Shown here: positions 23,500-32,244 of the stretch, piece after piece | How the letters are laid out: each line of letters starts with the position of its first letter | Numbering within the stretch: position 1 is the first letter of the stretch | Origin: an uncultured Desulfobacter sp. | GTDB lineage: Bacteria; Desulfobacterota; Desulfobacteria; Desulfobacterales; Desulfobacteraceae | Direction of reading: 5' to 3' | Length of the DNA: 64,000 nucleotides | Assembly: GCF_963666675.1 (NCBI RefSeq) | Contig: NZ_OY762929.1 | Coordinates: 496,001 to 560,000 of the forward strand | Position numbers and translations under genes: made by a program | The notes under the pieces: model-generated | What the model was told of the DNA's origin: nothing | Database searches by the model: none | The model's input: the letters and a program-made list of their open reading frames with translations, nothing else

Positions 23500-25479
23500 A
23501 TGAGAAAATTGACGTTAAAAGCAAAATTAATTGCCGGTGGTGTGGTGGCGGCAATCCTGCCGTTGGCCGTCGTGGGGTTGTTTTCGATAATTGAATCTTC
23601 CGGCGCACTGGTCGGCATTGCCGAGGGCCAGGCCAAGCTGACCGCCGAGAATCTTGCCAACATGGTTGATCTTTCCATGAGACAGGAAGTTGAAAAAACC
23701 GAGGCCATGGCATCGGAATTCTATATCCAGGAAATAGCCAAAGGATCGGACGATGAAACGGTGGTGAACGCTGCAGAGACTTATTTGGCTTCAGTTTATA
23801 AAAAGATCGGGGAAAAGTATGTCTTCTTTTTTGTAACCGATTCCGCCGGTCAGGTTATCGCTGACAGTGATTATGGTAAATACAGGCAGCAGAACATGAA
23901 CCTGGCAGACAGAGAGTATTTCCAGGCTGCCAAATCAGGAAAAAGTATTGTAAGTGAGCCTGTTGCTTTAAAGGTAAGCGGTCTGCCCATCTTTGTGGTT
24001 GCCATTCCTTTACAGGACGGCGCCGGTGCATTTGCCGGAATCCTGGGTGTCTCGGTAAAGCTTTCATATTTGTCCGAGGAAATCATACATGTCAAAATGG
24101 GGGAGACCGGCTATCCTTTTATGGTGGGTAACGACGGTGTTTTTATTGCTCACCCCGTGGAGGATTATATTTTTGATCTCAACATTTCCAAGCTCGAAGG
24201 CATGGAGGAAATTAACAAAAAATCACTGGCCCAGGAATCCGGTGTTGAAAAGTATCGTTTCAAGGGAACTGATAAAATTGCCGGTTTCGCCCATGTCCCT
24301 CTTACGGGCTGGCGATTAGTGGTCACCCAGAATGAATCTGAATTTTTAGCCCCGGTGGTTACCATCCGGAATATGGTTCTTGCTGCCGGCGCCATCTTCC
24401 TGGTGTTAACCGTATTGGCGATACTCTGGTTTGTTAAAGGCATTATGGGGCTTTTGGGCCATGACCCCTCTGAAATTGCCAAGGTGGCCAACCAGATTGC
24501 TGCCGGTGATTTGACCTATGAGTTTCCCACCACCGGCAAAGCACTCACCGGGGTGTATGCCAGTATGCAGCAGATGACAAATAATTTAAAACATATGTTC
24601 AATGACATTTCCCAGGGAATTCATACATTGACATCTTCTTCCACCGAGCTGTCGGCGGTTTCCAAGGAGATGACGGCAGGGGCAGAAAAGTCATCCCAGA
24701 AGGCAAATAACGTCTCCTCGGCTGCAGAGGAGATGGCAACGGCAATGAACAGTGTTGCGGCCGCCACGGAACAGACAAGCGCCAATCTGCAGATGATCGT
24801 TGCTGCTACAGAAGAGATGTCGGTCACGATCAATGAAATTTCATCAAATACGGCCAAAGGAAGTCAAACAACCGGTCAGGCGGTTGAAAAAGCCGAGCAT
24901 ATTTCCAGTAAAGTGGATGATTTAGGCCGGGCCGCAGCCGAAATCAGCAAAGTGACCGAAGCCATCGCTGATATTTCCGAACAGACAAACCTTTTGGCAT
25001 TGAACGCCACCATAGAGGCGGCAAGAGCCGGTGAAGCCGGCAAGGGGTTTGCCGTGGTGGCCGGTGAAATTAAGGAGCTTGCAAAGCAGACCGCCCTGGC
25101 AACCGACGAAATCGGCCAGAGAATTGGTGAAGTGCAGTCAACCACCACGGAATCGGTCAACGCAATCAAAGAGATAGTCGAGATCATTGACGATGTCAAT
25201 TCCATCGTGACATCTGTTGCCACTGCCATTGAAGAGCAGTCTGCCACAACCCAGGAAATTTCCAATAATGTCAGCCAGGCCGCAGCCGGTGTTCAGGAGG
25301 TCAATGAAAATGTTACCCAGACGTCCGTTGTCGCAGGAGAGGTGACCGAAGATGTTCACCATGTCAGCGAGTCTGCAGACGAGATCTCGGCCGGAAGCGT
25401 GCATATAAACGAGAGTGCCCTGGAATTATCCAAGCTGTCGGAAAGTCTCAATGAGATGGTCAGCCGGTTTAAGCTGTAG
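23500..25479 (+). CDS. Methyl-accepting chemotaxis protein with dCache ligand domain
   Basis: A 659-residue transmembrane chemoreceptor. TM1 is at about residues 10-30, followed by a periplasmic double-Cache domain (about 40-275) with [40 protein letters not shown] and [22 protein letters not shown]2 is at about 285-308. A HAMP-like linker follows ([19 protein letters not shown]), then a long cytoplasmic coiled coil whose tip contains [21 protein letters not shown] CheR-type pentapeptide is not seen at the C-terminus. GGAGGG precedes the ATG. The ligand is unknown; dCache receptors often sense amino acids or organic acids. The gene is followed by a terminator and then the Hpt-phosphatase-kinase genes. 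Confidence 0.93.
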   Translation: MRKLTLKAKLIAGGVVAAILPLAVVGLFSIIESSGALVGIAEGQAKLTAENLANMVDLSMRQEVEKTEAMASEFYIQEIAKGSDDETVVNAAETYLASVYKKIGEKYVFFFVTDSAGQVIADSDYGKYRQQNMNLADREYFQAAKSGKSIVSEPVALKVSGLPIFVVAIPLQDGAGAFAGILGVSVKLSYLSEEIIHVKMGETGYPFMVGNDGVFIAHPVEDYIFDLNISKLEGMEEINKKSLAQESGVEKYRFKGTDKIAGFAHVPLTGWRLVVTQNESEFLAPVVTIRNMVLAAGAIFLVLTVLAILWFVKGIMGLLGHDPSEIAKVANQIAAGDLTYEFPTTGKALTGVYASMQQMTNNLKHMFNDISQGIHTLTSSSTELSAVSKEMTAGAEKSSQKANNVSSAAEEMATAMNSVAAATEQTSANLQMIVAATEEMSVTINEISSNTAKGSQTTGQAVEKAEHISSKVDDLGRAAAEISKVTEAIADISEQTNLLALNATIEAARAGEAGKGFAVVAGEIKELAKQTALATDEIGQRIGEVQSTTTESVNAIKEIVEIIDDVNSIVTSVATAIEEQSATTQEISNNVSQAAAGVQEVNENVTQTSVVAGEVTEDVHHVSESADEISAGSVHINESALELSKLSESLNEMVSRFKL

Positions 25480-25506
25480 CCGGTTGCCTGAATCTGCAAA
25501 TTTTAT

Positions 25507-25535
25507 AAGGCCCAATAGTTCAACTATTGGGCCTT
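25507..25535 (+). terminator. Intrinsic terminator of the chemoreceptor gene
   Basis: AAGGCCCAATAGTT (25507-25520) and AACTATTGGGCCTT (25522-25535) form a 12-14-bp perfect stem 27 bases after the stop codon, followed by TTGATG. A second bulged inverted repeat (AACGAACC...GGTTCGTT with CGGTCAA/TTGACCG inside) lies at 25560-25605, between this terminator and the Hpt gene. Confidence 0.75.
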
Positions 25536-25696
25536 TGATGCATCTTGAAAAATCTGTAAAACGAACCGTCGACGGTCAACGTGGAATTTTTTGACCGGGT
25601 TCGTTACTTCTTTACAAGCATTCGCTTATCTCTTATACTTCTAAAGTTTATAGCGCCTCACTTACATCGTATAATTGCAATATTACAGGTGTTCTC

Positions 25697-26017
25697 ATGG
25701 ATTTTCGCAATATTGAGTTGTTTCTGAACATTGATACCAACGAAGCCCAAAAACTGGGGCGTCTTCTGGCCGATACCCTGGCGTCTGATCTGGAAAAGAT
25801 CCGCGACGGTCTGCGGGATAGCGATGCACCGTCCATTGGTTTTGCGGCCCATTCCATAAAGGGCGCGTCCGGAAATTTGGGATTTGAAAAACTGTCTCTC
25901 CTGGCTGCGGATATTGAGATGCGTTCCCGGGCCGGGCGGCTTGAGGGGGTGCCGGATTTGATTTCGGAAATGCAGCGCCTATTGGAGAAACTTGAAGCCA
26001 GCTTGGCAGGACGATGA
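25697..26017 (+). CDS. Hpt (histidine phosphotransfer) domain protein
   Basis: A 106-residue stand-alone Hpt protein. The phospho-accepting His is in the motif FAAHSIKGASGNLGFEKLS, which matches the H-x-x-K-G-x-x-x-x-L-G pattern. Helices before and after it form the four-helix bundle (about residues 10-35, 45-65, 68-80, 88-103). It should pass phosphoryl groups between a hybrid kinase (not in this window) and a receiver. It ends one base before the next gene, which has a receiver domain, so the two are likely partners in a relay. AGGTG lies seven bases before the ATG. Confidence 0.88.
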   Translation: MDFRNIELFLNIDTNEAQKLGRLLADTLASDLEKIRDGLRDSDAPSIGFAAHSIKGASGNLGFEKLSLLAADIEMRSRAGRLEGVPDLISEMQRLLEKLEASLAGR

Positions 26018-26018
26018 T

Positions 26019-27134
26019 ATGGCTGACGCATATTCCATACTTGTGGTCGACGATAATCGATTGAATCTTGTGCTTATTGAAAAAGTGCTGACCAAGGAGG
26101 GGTATGTTGCGCTTTTGGCGGACAATGGGCCGGATGCCAGGCGTATCGCTGCCCAAAAACATCCCGACCTGATATTGCTGGACATTGAGATGCCCGGTGA
26201 AGACGGATTCCAAGTCATTAAAAAGTTAAAAAATGATGCAGCCACCGTCACCATCCCCGTGCTCTTTTTAACGGGTGTCTCCGAGGTGGATGTCAAATTA
26301 AAGGGGTTTGAGCTTGGGGCCGTGGATTATATCCTCAAGCCCTTTCATCCCCAGGAGGTCCTGGCCCGGGTGCGGATTCACCTTAAACTTTCCATCGCCA
26401 CCAACTCTTTGGTGCAGGATCAGGCCAGAAAACTGCGCGAGGTCAGCCAGGCCCAAAATGCCATGCTGCCGAGCCCCGAAGACTTTCCCGATGCCGGATT
26501 CAGTGTTTTTTATAAGCCATTGGAAGAGGCCGGTGGGGACTTTTATGATATTTTAAATATTTCAAAGCAGATCACCGGATATTTTCTGGCCGACTCCTCG
26601 GGGCATGACATTAAAACCTCGTATGCGACGGCATCCGTTAAAGCGCTCTTGACCCAGAACTGCACCCCGGTCTATTCGCCCAGGGAAAGCATGAAAATGA
26701 TCAATGATGTGCTTGTGGAAATTTTGCCCGGGGAAAAATATCTGACCGCATGCTACATGCACCTGAATCGCGGCACAAGGATCATGACCCTGGTGAATGC
26801 AGGGCATCCCCCGGTGGTTTATATGCCCAAGGGTAAAAAACCTTTTTTTATTGGTGTCCAGGGTGATATTCTGGGCATGTTTGCCGATGCCACCTTTGGG
26901 CTGAAAAAAATTTCAGTGAATGACGGGGATCGATTCTTTATTTATTCAGATGGTCTGGTGGAATCCACACAAAAAAAAATTTCATGGGTGGCCGGGATGA
27001 ACGGGCTTTTATCTGCCTTTAACGGATTGGATAAAATAGCGCTTTCCCAAATTCCGGATGTGCTGATTTCCCGTCTTTTCCATGGTGAGCCCATACCCGA
27101 GGATGATATCGTTCTTTTATGCATTGAGGTGTGA
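26019..27134 (+). CDS. Response regulator with PP2C/SpoIIE-type serine phosphatase output (RsbU-like)
   Basis: A 371-residue cytoplasmic protein. The N-terminal receiver (about residues 5-125) has DD in ILVVDDNRLN, the phospho-acceptor Asp in LILLDIEMPGEDG, Thr in FLTGVSEVD and Lys in YILKPFHPQE. A linker helix follows, then a SpoIIE/RsbU phosphatase domain (about 155-370): EEAGGDFYDIL and FLADSSGHDIKTSYATAS hold the metal Asp residues, with FIYSDGLVESTQ and PEDDIVLLCIEV at the end. It should dephosphorylate an anti-sigma-antagonist in response to phosphorylation. ATG at 26019 is preferred over 25992, which overlaps the Hpt gene. No antagonist (STAS) gene is beside it. Confidence 0.9.
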   Translation: MADAYSILVVDDNRLNLVLIEKVLTKEGYVALLADNGPDARRIAAQKHPDLILLDIEMPGEDGFQVIKKLKNDAATVTIPVLFLTGVSEVDVKLKGFELGAVDYILKPFHPQEVLARVRIHLKLSIATNSLVQDQARKLREVSQAQNAMLPSPEDFPDAGFSVFYKPLEEAGGDFYDILNISKQITGYFLADSSGHDIKTSYATASVKALLTQNCTPVYSPRESMKMINDVLVEILPGEKYLTACYMHLNRGTRIMTLVNAGHPPVVYMPKGKKPFFIGVQGDILGMFADATFGLKKISVNDGDRFFIYSDGLVESTQKKISWVAGMNGLLSAFNGLDKIALSQIPDVLISRLFHGEPIPEDDIVLLCIEV

Positions 27135-27136
27135 TA

Positions 27137-27577
27137 ATGCCTTCTTTTCCAGATGTTTATGAGTTTAGGGAGGACGGAGATCGTGTCCTTATACGATTTT
27201 CTTCCTCCATGGGACATATTGATACGGCCTGTGCCGCAGTGCTTCTATATCTTCGATCCAAGGGTCCCAAATTTTTTCCCCATTTGTTTGCCGTGAATTT
27301 AGGTATGCGAGAGGCCATGGCCAATGCTGTGCGACATGGGAATAAATACGATGTGGCTAAATTTGTTTTCATGGAACTGGATATCAGTAAGGACCCATGG
27401 CTTCGTATGAAAATTTCAGATCAGGGGCCCGGGTTTAAGTGGATGCAGGTCCAGGATCAAGTCGCGCCGGATGAGGCGGACCACGGCAGGGGCATGAGTA
27501 TCATGAAAACCTACTTTGACCGGTTCAGCTACAATGAAAAGGGCAATATCCTCTACCTTGAAAAACAGATTTTATAA
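27137..27577 (+). CDS. RsbW-like anti-sigma factor / GHKL serine kinase
   Basis: A 146-residue GHKL ATPase of the RsbW/SpoIIAB type. The N box is LGMREAMANAVRHGNKYD, the G1 box DQGPGFKWMQV and the G2-like box GRGMSIMKTYFDRF. Such kinases phosphorylate STAS antagonists and hold sigma factors. ATG at 27137 with GAGGTG five bases upstream is chosen; a GTG at 27131 would overlap the phosphatase stop. With the Hpt and phosphatase proteins it forms three-quarters of a partner-switching module. The missing antagonist or target must be encoded elsewhere. Confidence 0.88.
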   Translation: MPSFPDVYEFREDGDRVLIRFSSSMGHIDTACAAVLLYLRSKGPKFFPHLFAVNLGMREAMANAVRHGNKYDVAKFVFMELDISKDPWLRMKISDQGPGFKWMQVQDQVAPDEADHGRGMSIMKTYFDRFSYNEKGNILYLEKQIL

Positions 27578-27591
27578 TAAAATTAATTCCT

Positions 27592-27642
27592 CGTTAATAC
27601 AATTCTAACCAATTTCTAACGATTCCAGGGTAAAAAACTAAC
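27592..27642 (+). promoter_or_regulatory. Putative Pho box: 11-bp-phased direct repeats upstream of phoU
   Basis: Seven-base elements on an 11-bp phase: CGTTAAT (27592), TTCTAAC (27603), TTCTAAC (27614) and AACTAAC (27636, two turns on). PhoB-type regulators bind direct repeats spaced 11 bp apart. The sequence differs from the E. coli consensus CTGTCAT, so recognition by the PhoB encoded downstream is an inference. It lies 40-95 bases before the phoU start. Confidence 0.5.
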
Positions 27643-27684
27643 ATAAGTTATCTTTGCAATGATAGATTGAGATAAAGGATATTT

Positions 27685-28332
27685 ATGAGCAGTCAGCTTA
27701 CCCGCGCCATGCACAAGATTAAAAAGGAGATTTTATCCCTGGGTGCACTGGTGGAAGACCGGTTTAAAAAAACCATATATGCCATTAAAACAGACGATAT
27801 TGATCAGGCCACCCGGATCATTGAAACCGATTATCTGGTGGACGCCCAGGAGGTTGAGGTTGAAGAGGAGTGCCTGAAAACCCTTGCCCTGTATCACCCG
27901 GTGGCAACGGACTTAAGACTTATTACCGCTGTGATTAAGATCAACAACGACCTTGAACGTATTGCCGATTATGCGGCCAACATCGCCCGGCGGTTTAAGA
28001 AGAGCGGCCAGCGATCAAATCCCTTTCAATATGACTACACCCCCATGGCCGAACAGGCGGCAAAAATGTTGAAACTCAGTCTGGATGCCCTTGTCAGCCT
28101 GGATGGAAACATCGCTTATCAGGTTAGGGAGATGGACGCAAAGGTCAATGCCATGCGCAATGAAGCCTTTGATGTCATGAAGAGTGCCATACGAAAAGAT
28201 CCGGAAAAGGTTGATGAAATTATCAATATGTACCTTATTTCACGGCATATTGAACGGGTGGGCGATCACACTAAAAATATTGCAGAGGAAGTCATTTACC
28301 TGATAGAAGGTGAGATTATCCGGCATTCTTAG
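27685..28332 (+). CDS. phoU: Phosphate signalling regulator PhoU
   Basis: A 215-residue all-helical cytoplasmic protein with two PhoU repeats. Metal-binding motifs are VATDLRLITAVIKINNDLERIADYA (E/D-x-x-x-D of the first repeat) and YLISRHIERVGDHTKNIAEEV (second repeat). PhoU tells the PhoR kinase the state of the Pst phosphate transporter and limits phosphate uptake. The ATG has AAAGGATAT upstream. It leads the phoU-phoB-phoR set; no pst transporter genes are in the window, which is unusual since phoU is normally the last gene of the pst operon. The length is slightly below the common 220-240. Confidence 0.94.
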   Translation: MSSQLTRAMHKIKKEILSLGALVEDRFKKTIYAIKTDDIDQATRIIETDYLVDAQEVEVEEECLKTLALYHPVATDLRLITAVIKINNDLERIADYAANIARRFKKSGQRSNPFQYDYTPMAEQAAKMLKLSLDALVSLDGNIAYQVREMDAKVNAMRNEAFDVMKSAIRKDPEKVDEIINMYLISRHIERVGDHTKNIAEEVIYLIEGEIIRHS

Positions 28333-28364
28333 ATTTTAACAATAACCTAACACGGAAACAAAAA

Positions 28365-29054
28365 ATGTCCAAAGAGACCATATTGATTGTTGATGACGAA
28401 GAAGACATTCTTGAGCTGATCAAATTTAATCTTAAGGGCGAGGGCTACAACATTCTTCAAGCCATGACCGGGGAAGAAGCCATTAAAATTGCCAAACAGT
28501 CCGGTCCGGATCTCATGGTGCTTGATCTTATGCTGCCCGGCATTGACGGGCTTGAGGTCACCCGGTATTTGAAAAAAAACGATGCCACCACGGATATTCC
28601 CATTGTGATGCTCACGGCCAAGGGCGAGGAGTCCGACATTATCACCGGTCTGGAACTTGGGGCCAATGATTACATATCCAAACCGTTCAGTCCAAGGGAG
28701 CTTACGGCCCGGATTCGCGCCATTTTACGCCGCCGCCAGAAAAATAATGCCGAAGCCCCGGTCCGTGTTCGTCAGGAAGGTGATATGGTCATTGACCGGG
28801 CCAAACACCGGGTCTCCATTGAAGGTAAAATCGTTGAACTGACCTTGTCTGAATTTGAACTGCTCTCCTTTCTGGCAGAGAAAAAGGGCTGGGTGTTTAC
28901 CCGGGGGCAGATTGTGGACGCCATTCATGGGGAAAATTATGCCGTGACCGAGCGCAGTATTGATGTTATTATCGTTGGATTGCGCAAAAAACTGGGTAGC
29001 TATTCATCCTGCATTGAAACGGTTCGGGGGGTGGGGTATCGTTTTAAGGAATAG
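28365..29054 (+). CDS. phoB: Phosphate regulon response regulator PhoB
   Basis: A 229-residue OmpR-family transcription factor. The receiver (about residues 4-120) has LIVDDEEDILELIKF, phospho-acceptor Asp in LMVLDLMLPGIDG, MLTAKGEESD and ISKPFSPREL. The C-terminal winged helix (about 135-228) shows LTLSEFELLSFLAEKKGWVF, GENYAVTERSIDVIIVGLRK and IETVRGVGYRFKE. It should be phosphorylated by the PhoR encoded 63 bp downstream and activate phosphate-starvation genes. Its position after phoU, and the neighbouring kinase with HAMP and PAS domains, support the name. Confidence 0.93.
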   Translation: MSKETILIVDDEEDILELIKFNLKGEGYNILQAMTGEEAIKIAKQSGPDLMVLDLMLPGIDGLEVTRYLKKNDATTDIPIVMLTAKGEESDIITGLELGANDYISKPFSPRELTARIRAILRRRQKNNAEAPVRVRQEGDMVIDRAKHRVSIEGKIVELTLSEFELLSFLAEKKGWVFTRGQIVDAIHGENYAVTERSIDVIIVGLRKKLGSYSSCIETVRGVGYRFKE

Positions 29055-29117
29055 ATATCCATCCATTTTCTGCCTTTTGGCTATTTTTAAATAACAAATT
29101 TTGGACCAGACATTTCC

Positions 29118-30944
29118 ATGTTTCGTAAAAAAATAAAGCTGATTTGGCGGATTTTTCCATCATTTCTTGTTATTACGCTTTTATCTCTGGCCGTTGAAGC
29201 CTGGTATTCCACCAGTTATTTTAAAAACTTTTTTCTTGAAACTGCCGAGCGTGAACTCACGGCCAGGGCAATCCTGTTACAGGACGTGTTTGGGCATTTC
29301 ATGTATGTGGGAGGCCACCCTCACGCCGAGGTTGATGCCCTATGTAAAAAACTGGGGAAAAAAGTTCAGACCCGCATTACCATTGTTCTCCATTCAGGAG
29401 AGGTGATCGGAGACTCCTTCGCCAGGGTAGAGACCATGGAAAACCACAGGAATCGGCCTGAAATACAGAAGGCGTTTTCCGGGGAAAAGAGTGTGGCCAT
29501 ACGCTACAGCGACACCCTGGATAAGAATATGATGTATATTGCCATGCCGCTTGCTTACAGCGGGGCTGATGCCGCTGTGATCCGAACGTCGGCTTCTATT
29601 TCGGCTATTGATGCCAAAATTGAGGATATGCGCAACTCCATTGCCCTGGTCCTGGTGTTGACCACCGTGGCGGCAGCCCTGGCAAGTTTGTATGTTTCAA
29701 GGCGTATTGCCAGGCCTGTGGAAAAGATGCGCCAGGGGGCCCAGGCATTTTCCACTGGCGACTTGACCAGCCAATTGTCTATTCCTGATACCGAAGAGCT
29801 GTCCCAGCTGGCCCAGGCCATGAATTATATGGCCGCCGAACTCAATAAAAAGATCATGGATGTCCAGAACCGCAGCCGGGAGCTTGAAGCTGTCCACGCA
29901 AGTATGGAAGAAGGGGTCATCGCCATCAGCGGCCAGGAGCAGATTATTACCATCAATAAGGCCGGGGCTAAAATATTTGACTTTCCGCCGGAAACGCTGA
30001 AAACAAAACATGTGCTTGAGGTCGCCAGAAATTATGATCTGCAGGTGTTTTTGACAAGAGCCCTTACCACTGCCGAACCTGTGGAAGATGACATTGTCAT
30101 TGATGCAGATGAGCGCATGGTGCTCAATATCCATTCCACCGCCTTGTATGACATCCATGATGCGCGCATGGGCACCCTGATTATTTTCCGTGATATTACC
30201 CGGATCAGGCTGCTTGAAACCATGCACAAGGATTTTGCGGCAAATGTTTCCCACGAATTAAAAACGCCTTTAACCACAATCAAAGGGTTTATTGAGACGC
30301 TTCAGCAGATGACGGCAGACGGGGAAGAAACGGCCCCGGAGTCCTCAGCGCAGTTCGTCCGATTCCTTGGGATCATTGAAAAAAATGTGAACCGGATGGT
30401 CCACCTGATTGACGACCTTCTGGCCCTGTCACGGCTGGAGCGGCTGAAAGGTACCGACATCCAGCTTGAGACTCATCCTTTGGCCGATTCGATCCACAAG
30501 GTCGCCAGGTTCTGCGCCGACCGGGCTCAGTCTCTGGGGATATCAATGGACATCCACTGCCCGGACACCATCGCCGGAATGGTGGACCCCACACTCATTG
30601 AGCAGGCTGTGTATAATCTGGTGGATAATGCCCTGAAGTACAGCGGTGAGGGAACATCCATTACCATTCATGCCGAACTTAAAGACGAGATTATGGAGAT
30701 CCAGGTTAAAGATACGGGCCCGGGCATTGATGCCAGCCATCTGCCAAAGATCTTCAACCGGTTTTACCGGGTGGACAAAGGCCGAAGCCGGGACCAGGGG
30801 GGGACGGGCCTGGGGCTGGCCATTGTCAAACACATTGTCCAGTACCACAACGGCCGCATTGATGTGGAGAGCCGCCGGGGAAAAGGGACCTGCTTTACCA
30901 TGAAGATCCCTGTGGCGACTGAAAAGGAATCGGTTTCAGCCTAA
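29118..30944 (+). CDS. phoR: Phosphate regulon sensor histidine kinase PhoR
   Basis: A 608-residue inner-membrane kinase. TM1 is at about residues 10-30, followed by a periplasmic region of about 130 residues (longer than in E. coli PhoR) and TM2 at about 175-195. HAMP comes next (SRRIARPVEKMRQGAQAFS), then a PAS domain (about 255-370), HisKA with FAANVSHELKTPLTTIKGFI (the phospho-accepting His), and an ATPase domain with LVDNALKYSG (N), VKDTGPGID (G1) and GGTGLGLAIVKHIVQ (G2). It pairs with the adjacent PhoB. The larger periplasmic part looks like the PhoR/PnpS branch of Gram-positive and delta-type bacteria. Confidence 0.92.
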   Translation: MFRKKIKLIWRIFPSFLVITLLSLAVEAWYSTSYFKNFFLETAERELTARAILLQDVFGHFMYVGGHPHAEVDALCKKLGKKVQTRITIVLHSGEVIGDSFARVETMENHRNRPEIQKAFSGEKSVAIRYSDTLDKNMMYIAMPLAYSGADAAVIRTSASISAIDAKIEDMRNSIALVLVLTTVAAALASLYVSRRIARPVEKMRQGAQAFSTGDLTSQLSIPDTEELSQLAQAMNYMAAELNKKIMDVQNRSRELEAVHASMEEGVIAISGQEQIITINKAGAKIFDFPPETLKTKHVLEVARNYDLQVFLTRALTTAEPVEDDIVIDADERMVLNIHSTALYDIHDARMGTLIIFRDITRIRLLETMHKDFAANVSHELKTPLTTIKGFIETLQQMTADGEETAPESSAQFVRFLGIIEKNVNRMVHLIDDLLALSRLERLKGTDIQLETHPLADSIHKVARFCADRAQSLGISMDIHCPDTIAGMVDPTLIEQAVYNLVDNALKYSGEGTSITIHAELKDEIMEIQVKDTGPGIDASHLPKIFNRFYRVDKGRSRDQGGTGLGLAIVKHIVQYHNGRIDVESRRGKGTCFTMKIPVATEKESVSA

Positions 30945-31023
30945 CTGAATGTAACGCCTTGCAGTTTAATGCCAAATAAATAAAAAAAATACCGTTTCGC
31001 GGCTTTTTACATTAAAGAGCTGC

Positions 31024-31103
31024 ATAACTTATTGAGTTCTTTCATTCTTCGTTGTGGGTCGAAGCCTGGGTCATGATAGACCTGGCTCGGCCCATGGCCG
31101 TTA
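31024..31103 (+). repeat. Dispersed palindromic repeat family, copy B
   Basis: About 80 bp from ATAACTTATTGAGTTCTTTC to GGCCCATGGCCGTTAT. It contains TTCGTTGTGGGTCGAAGCC-TGGG and ATAGACCTGGCTCGGCCCATG, which can fold back on each other. It is the near-complete reverse complement of copy A at 23270. It lies about 80 bp after phoR and 30 bp before copy C. Confidence 0.78.
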
Positions 31104-31131
31104 TAAAAAAGCATGGTTAACTTAATTAATA

Positions 31132-31198
31132 TCTTTTGAACTTTGTTGTGGGGGCGAGCCTGGGTGCTGATAGGCCAGGTCGGCCCATGGGCGTTATT
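31132..31198 (+). repeat. Dispersed palindromic repeat family, copy C
   Basis: TTTTGAACTTTGTTGTGGGGG ... CGAGCCTGGGTGCTGATAGGCCAGG ... TCGGCCCATGGGCGTTAT, collinear with copy B and in tandem with it. The inner arms AGCCTGG/CCAGGT form a hairpin stem. The right end overlaps the stop codon of the truncated sensor gene at 31197. Confidence 0.75.
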
Positions 31199-32165
31199 AG
31201 GATTCGTTTAATATATTCCCAGTATTGTGCATACGCTTCTTTTTTTTCATCTTAATATACCATTGTTCTTTGCCATAAAGCGCCTCTAAACACTCTGGGC
31301 ATATGCCATGGCTAAAAGAAGCATCAGAGTGTTTCTCGATATACGATTCGAGGTGATTCCAATACCCTTTATCATCACGGATTTTTTTACAATTGGCACA
31401 AATTGGGACAATGCCTTTTAAGGTTTTAATTTCGTCCAGGGCTATTTCAAGATCCTCAATCACCTTTTGTTTTTCTTTTTGAAGCTGCTTTCTTTGTATG
31501 ATTTCAAGTTCAAGTTTACCCTTGGATACTGTTACCTTTTGAAGGTTTTGGGTCATGTTGTTGATCTCTTGGGCCAGAATGCCAAACTCATCATTGGAAG
31601 GGACTGCGATTCGAGTTTGAAAATCGCCCTTCCCGATATTTCTCGTACCTTCTATCAGTGATTTGAGGGAGCTGTTAAGGAAAACAGATATGATAAAAGA
31701 GAGTAGAAAGGATAGGATAACGCTGCAAAGTATCAAGGCAACGCAAAACCATTTTAATCTGATCAATTTGTTCAACTCAGCCCCAACGGAATAATCTACA
31801 CCAAGCAAGGCAATTGTTTCGTTATTTTTGTCTAATATCGGAATACTTCCTGATAAGGATGTGTAAAAAGTATCAGTGATCAATTCATTGTGAATATATA
31901 TTTTATGCTTGAATCTTGAAAATGGAACAAAAGATCGAAATAAAGTACCAATGGGATTTCCCGGCCATCCATCATCCTTCGTCCAAGCGTCTGTAGATAC
32001 AAGGTACATACCCATATTGGGAGGCAGGCTATCCACGCCGACCATAAGATATGCCCCGATCATGCCTTTTGTAAATCCCTCATGACCAGTCCCGTGAAGG
32101 GCTTGATCATAACTTCGGCCACTTTGTTTGCGTTTTTTCGAAAAGATTGGGGTACCGGTGGCCAT
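31197..32165 (-). CDS. Sensor protein with Cache remnant, HAMP and Cys-rich tail, probably N-terminally truncated
   Basis: A 322-residue protein. The first 130 residues look like the second half of a periplasmic Cache domain (FTKGMIGAYLMVGVDSLPP, SLSGSIPILDKNNETIALLG), but the first TM helix and the front of the domain are missing. One TM helix follows (about 137-160), then HAMP (LIEGTRNIGKGDFQTRIAV) and a coiled coil. The tail has IVPICANCKKIRDDKGYWNHLE and SHGICPECLEALYG, a C-x-x-C ... C-x-x-C motif found at the ends of many sensory proteins of sulfate reducers and likely to bind metal. No histidine-kinase or GGDEF output is left. The amidohydrolase gene lies 80 bp upstream, in the place of the missing 5' part. 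It may be a remnant. Confidence 0.6.
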   Translation of the reverse strand: MATGTPIFSKKRKQSGRSYDQALHGTGHEGFTKGMIGAYLMVGVDSLPPNMGMYLVSTDAWTKDDGWPGNPIGTLFRSFVPFSRFKHKIYIHNELITDTFYTSLSGSIPILDKNNETIALLGVDYSVGAELNKLIRLKWFCVALILCSVILSFLLSFIISVFLNSSLKSLIEGTRNIGKGDFQTRIAVPSNDEFGILAQEINNMTQNLQKVTVSKGKLELEIIQRKQLQKEKQKVIEDLEIALDEIKTLKGIVPICANCKKIRDDKGYWNHLESYIEKHSDASFSHGICPECLEALYGKEQWYIKMKKKKRMHNTGNILNES

Positions 32166-32244
32166 AAAAAAATGTCACTGGAGAACGAGATGAGATACCG
32201 ATTCCGCAAACCTATGAACGCCGAAAAGAATCAGAACGGCATCT

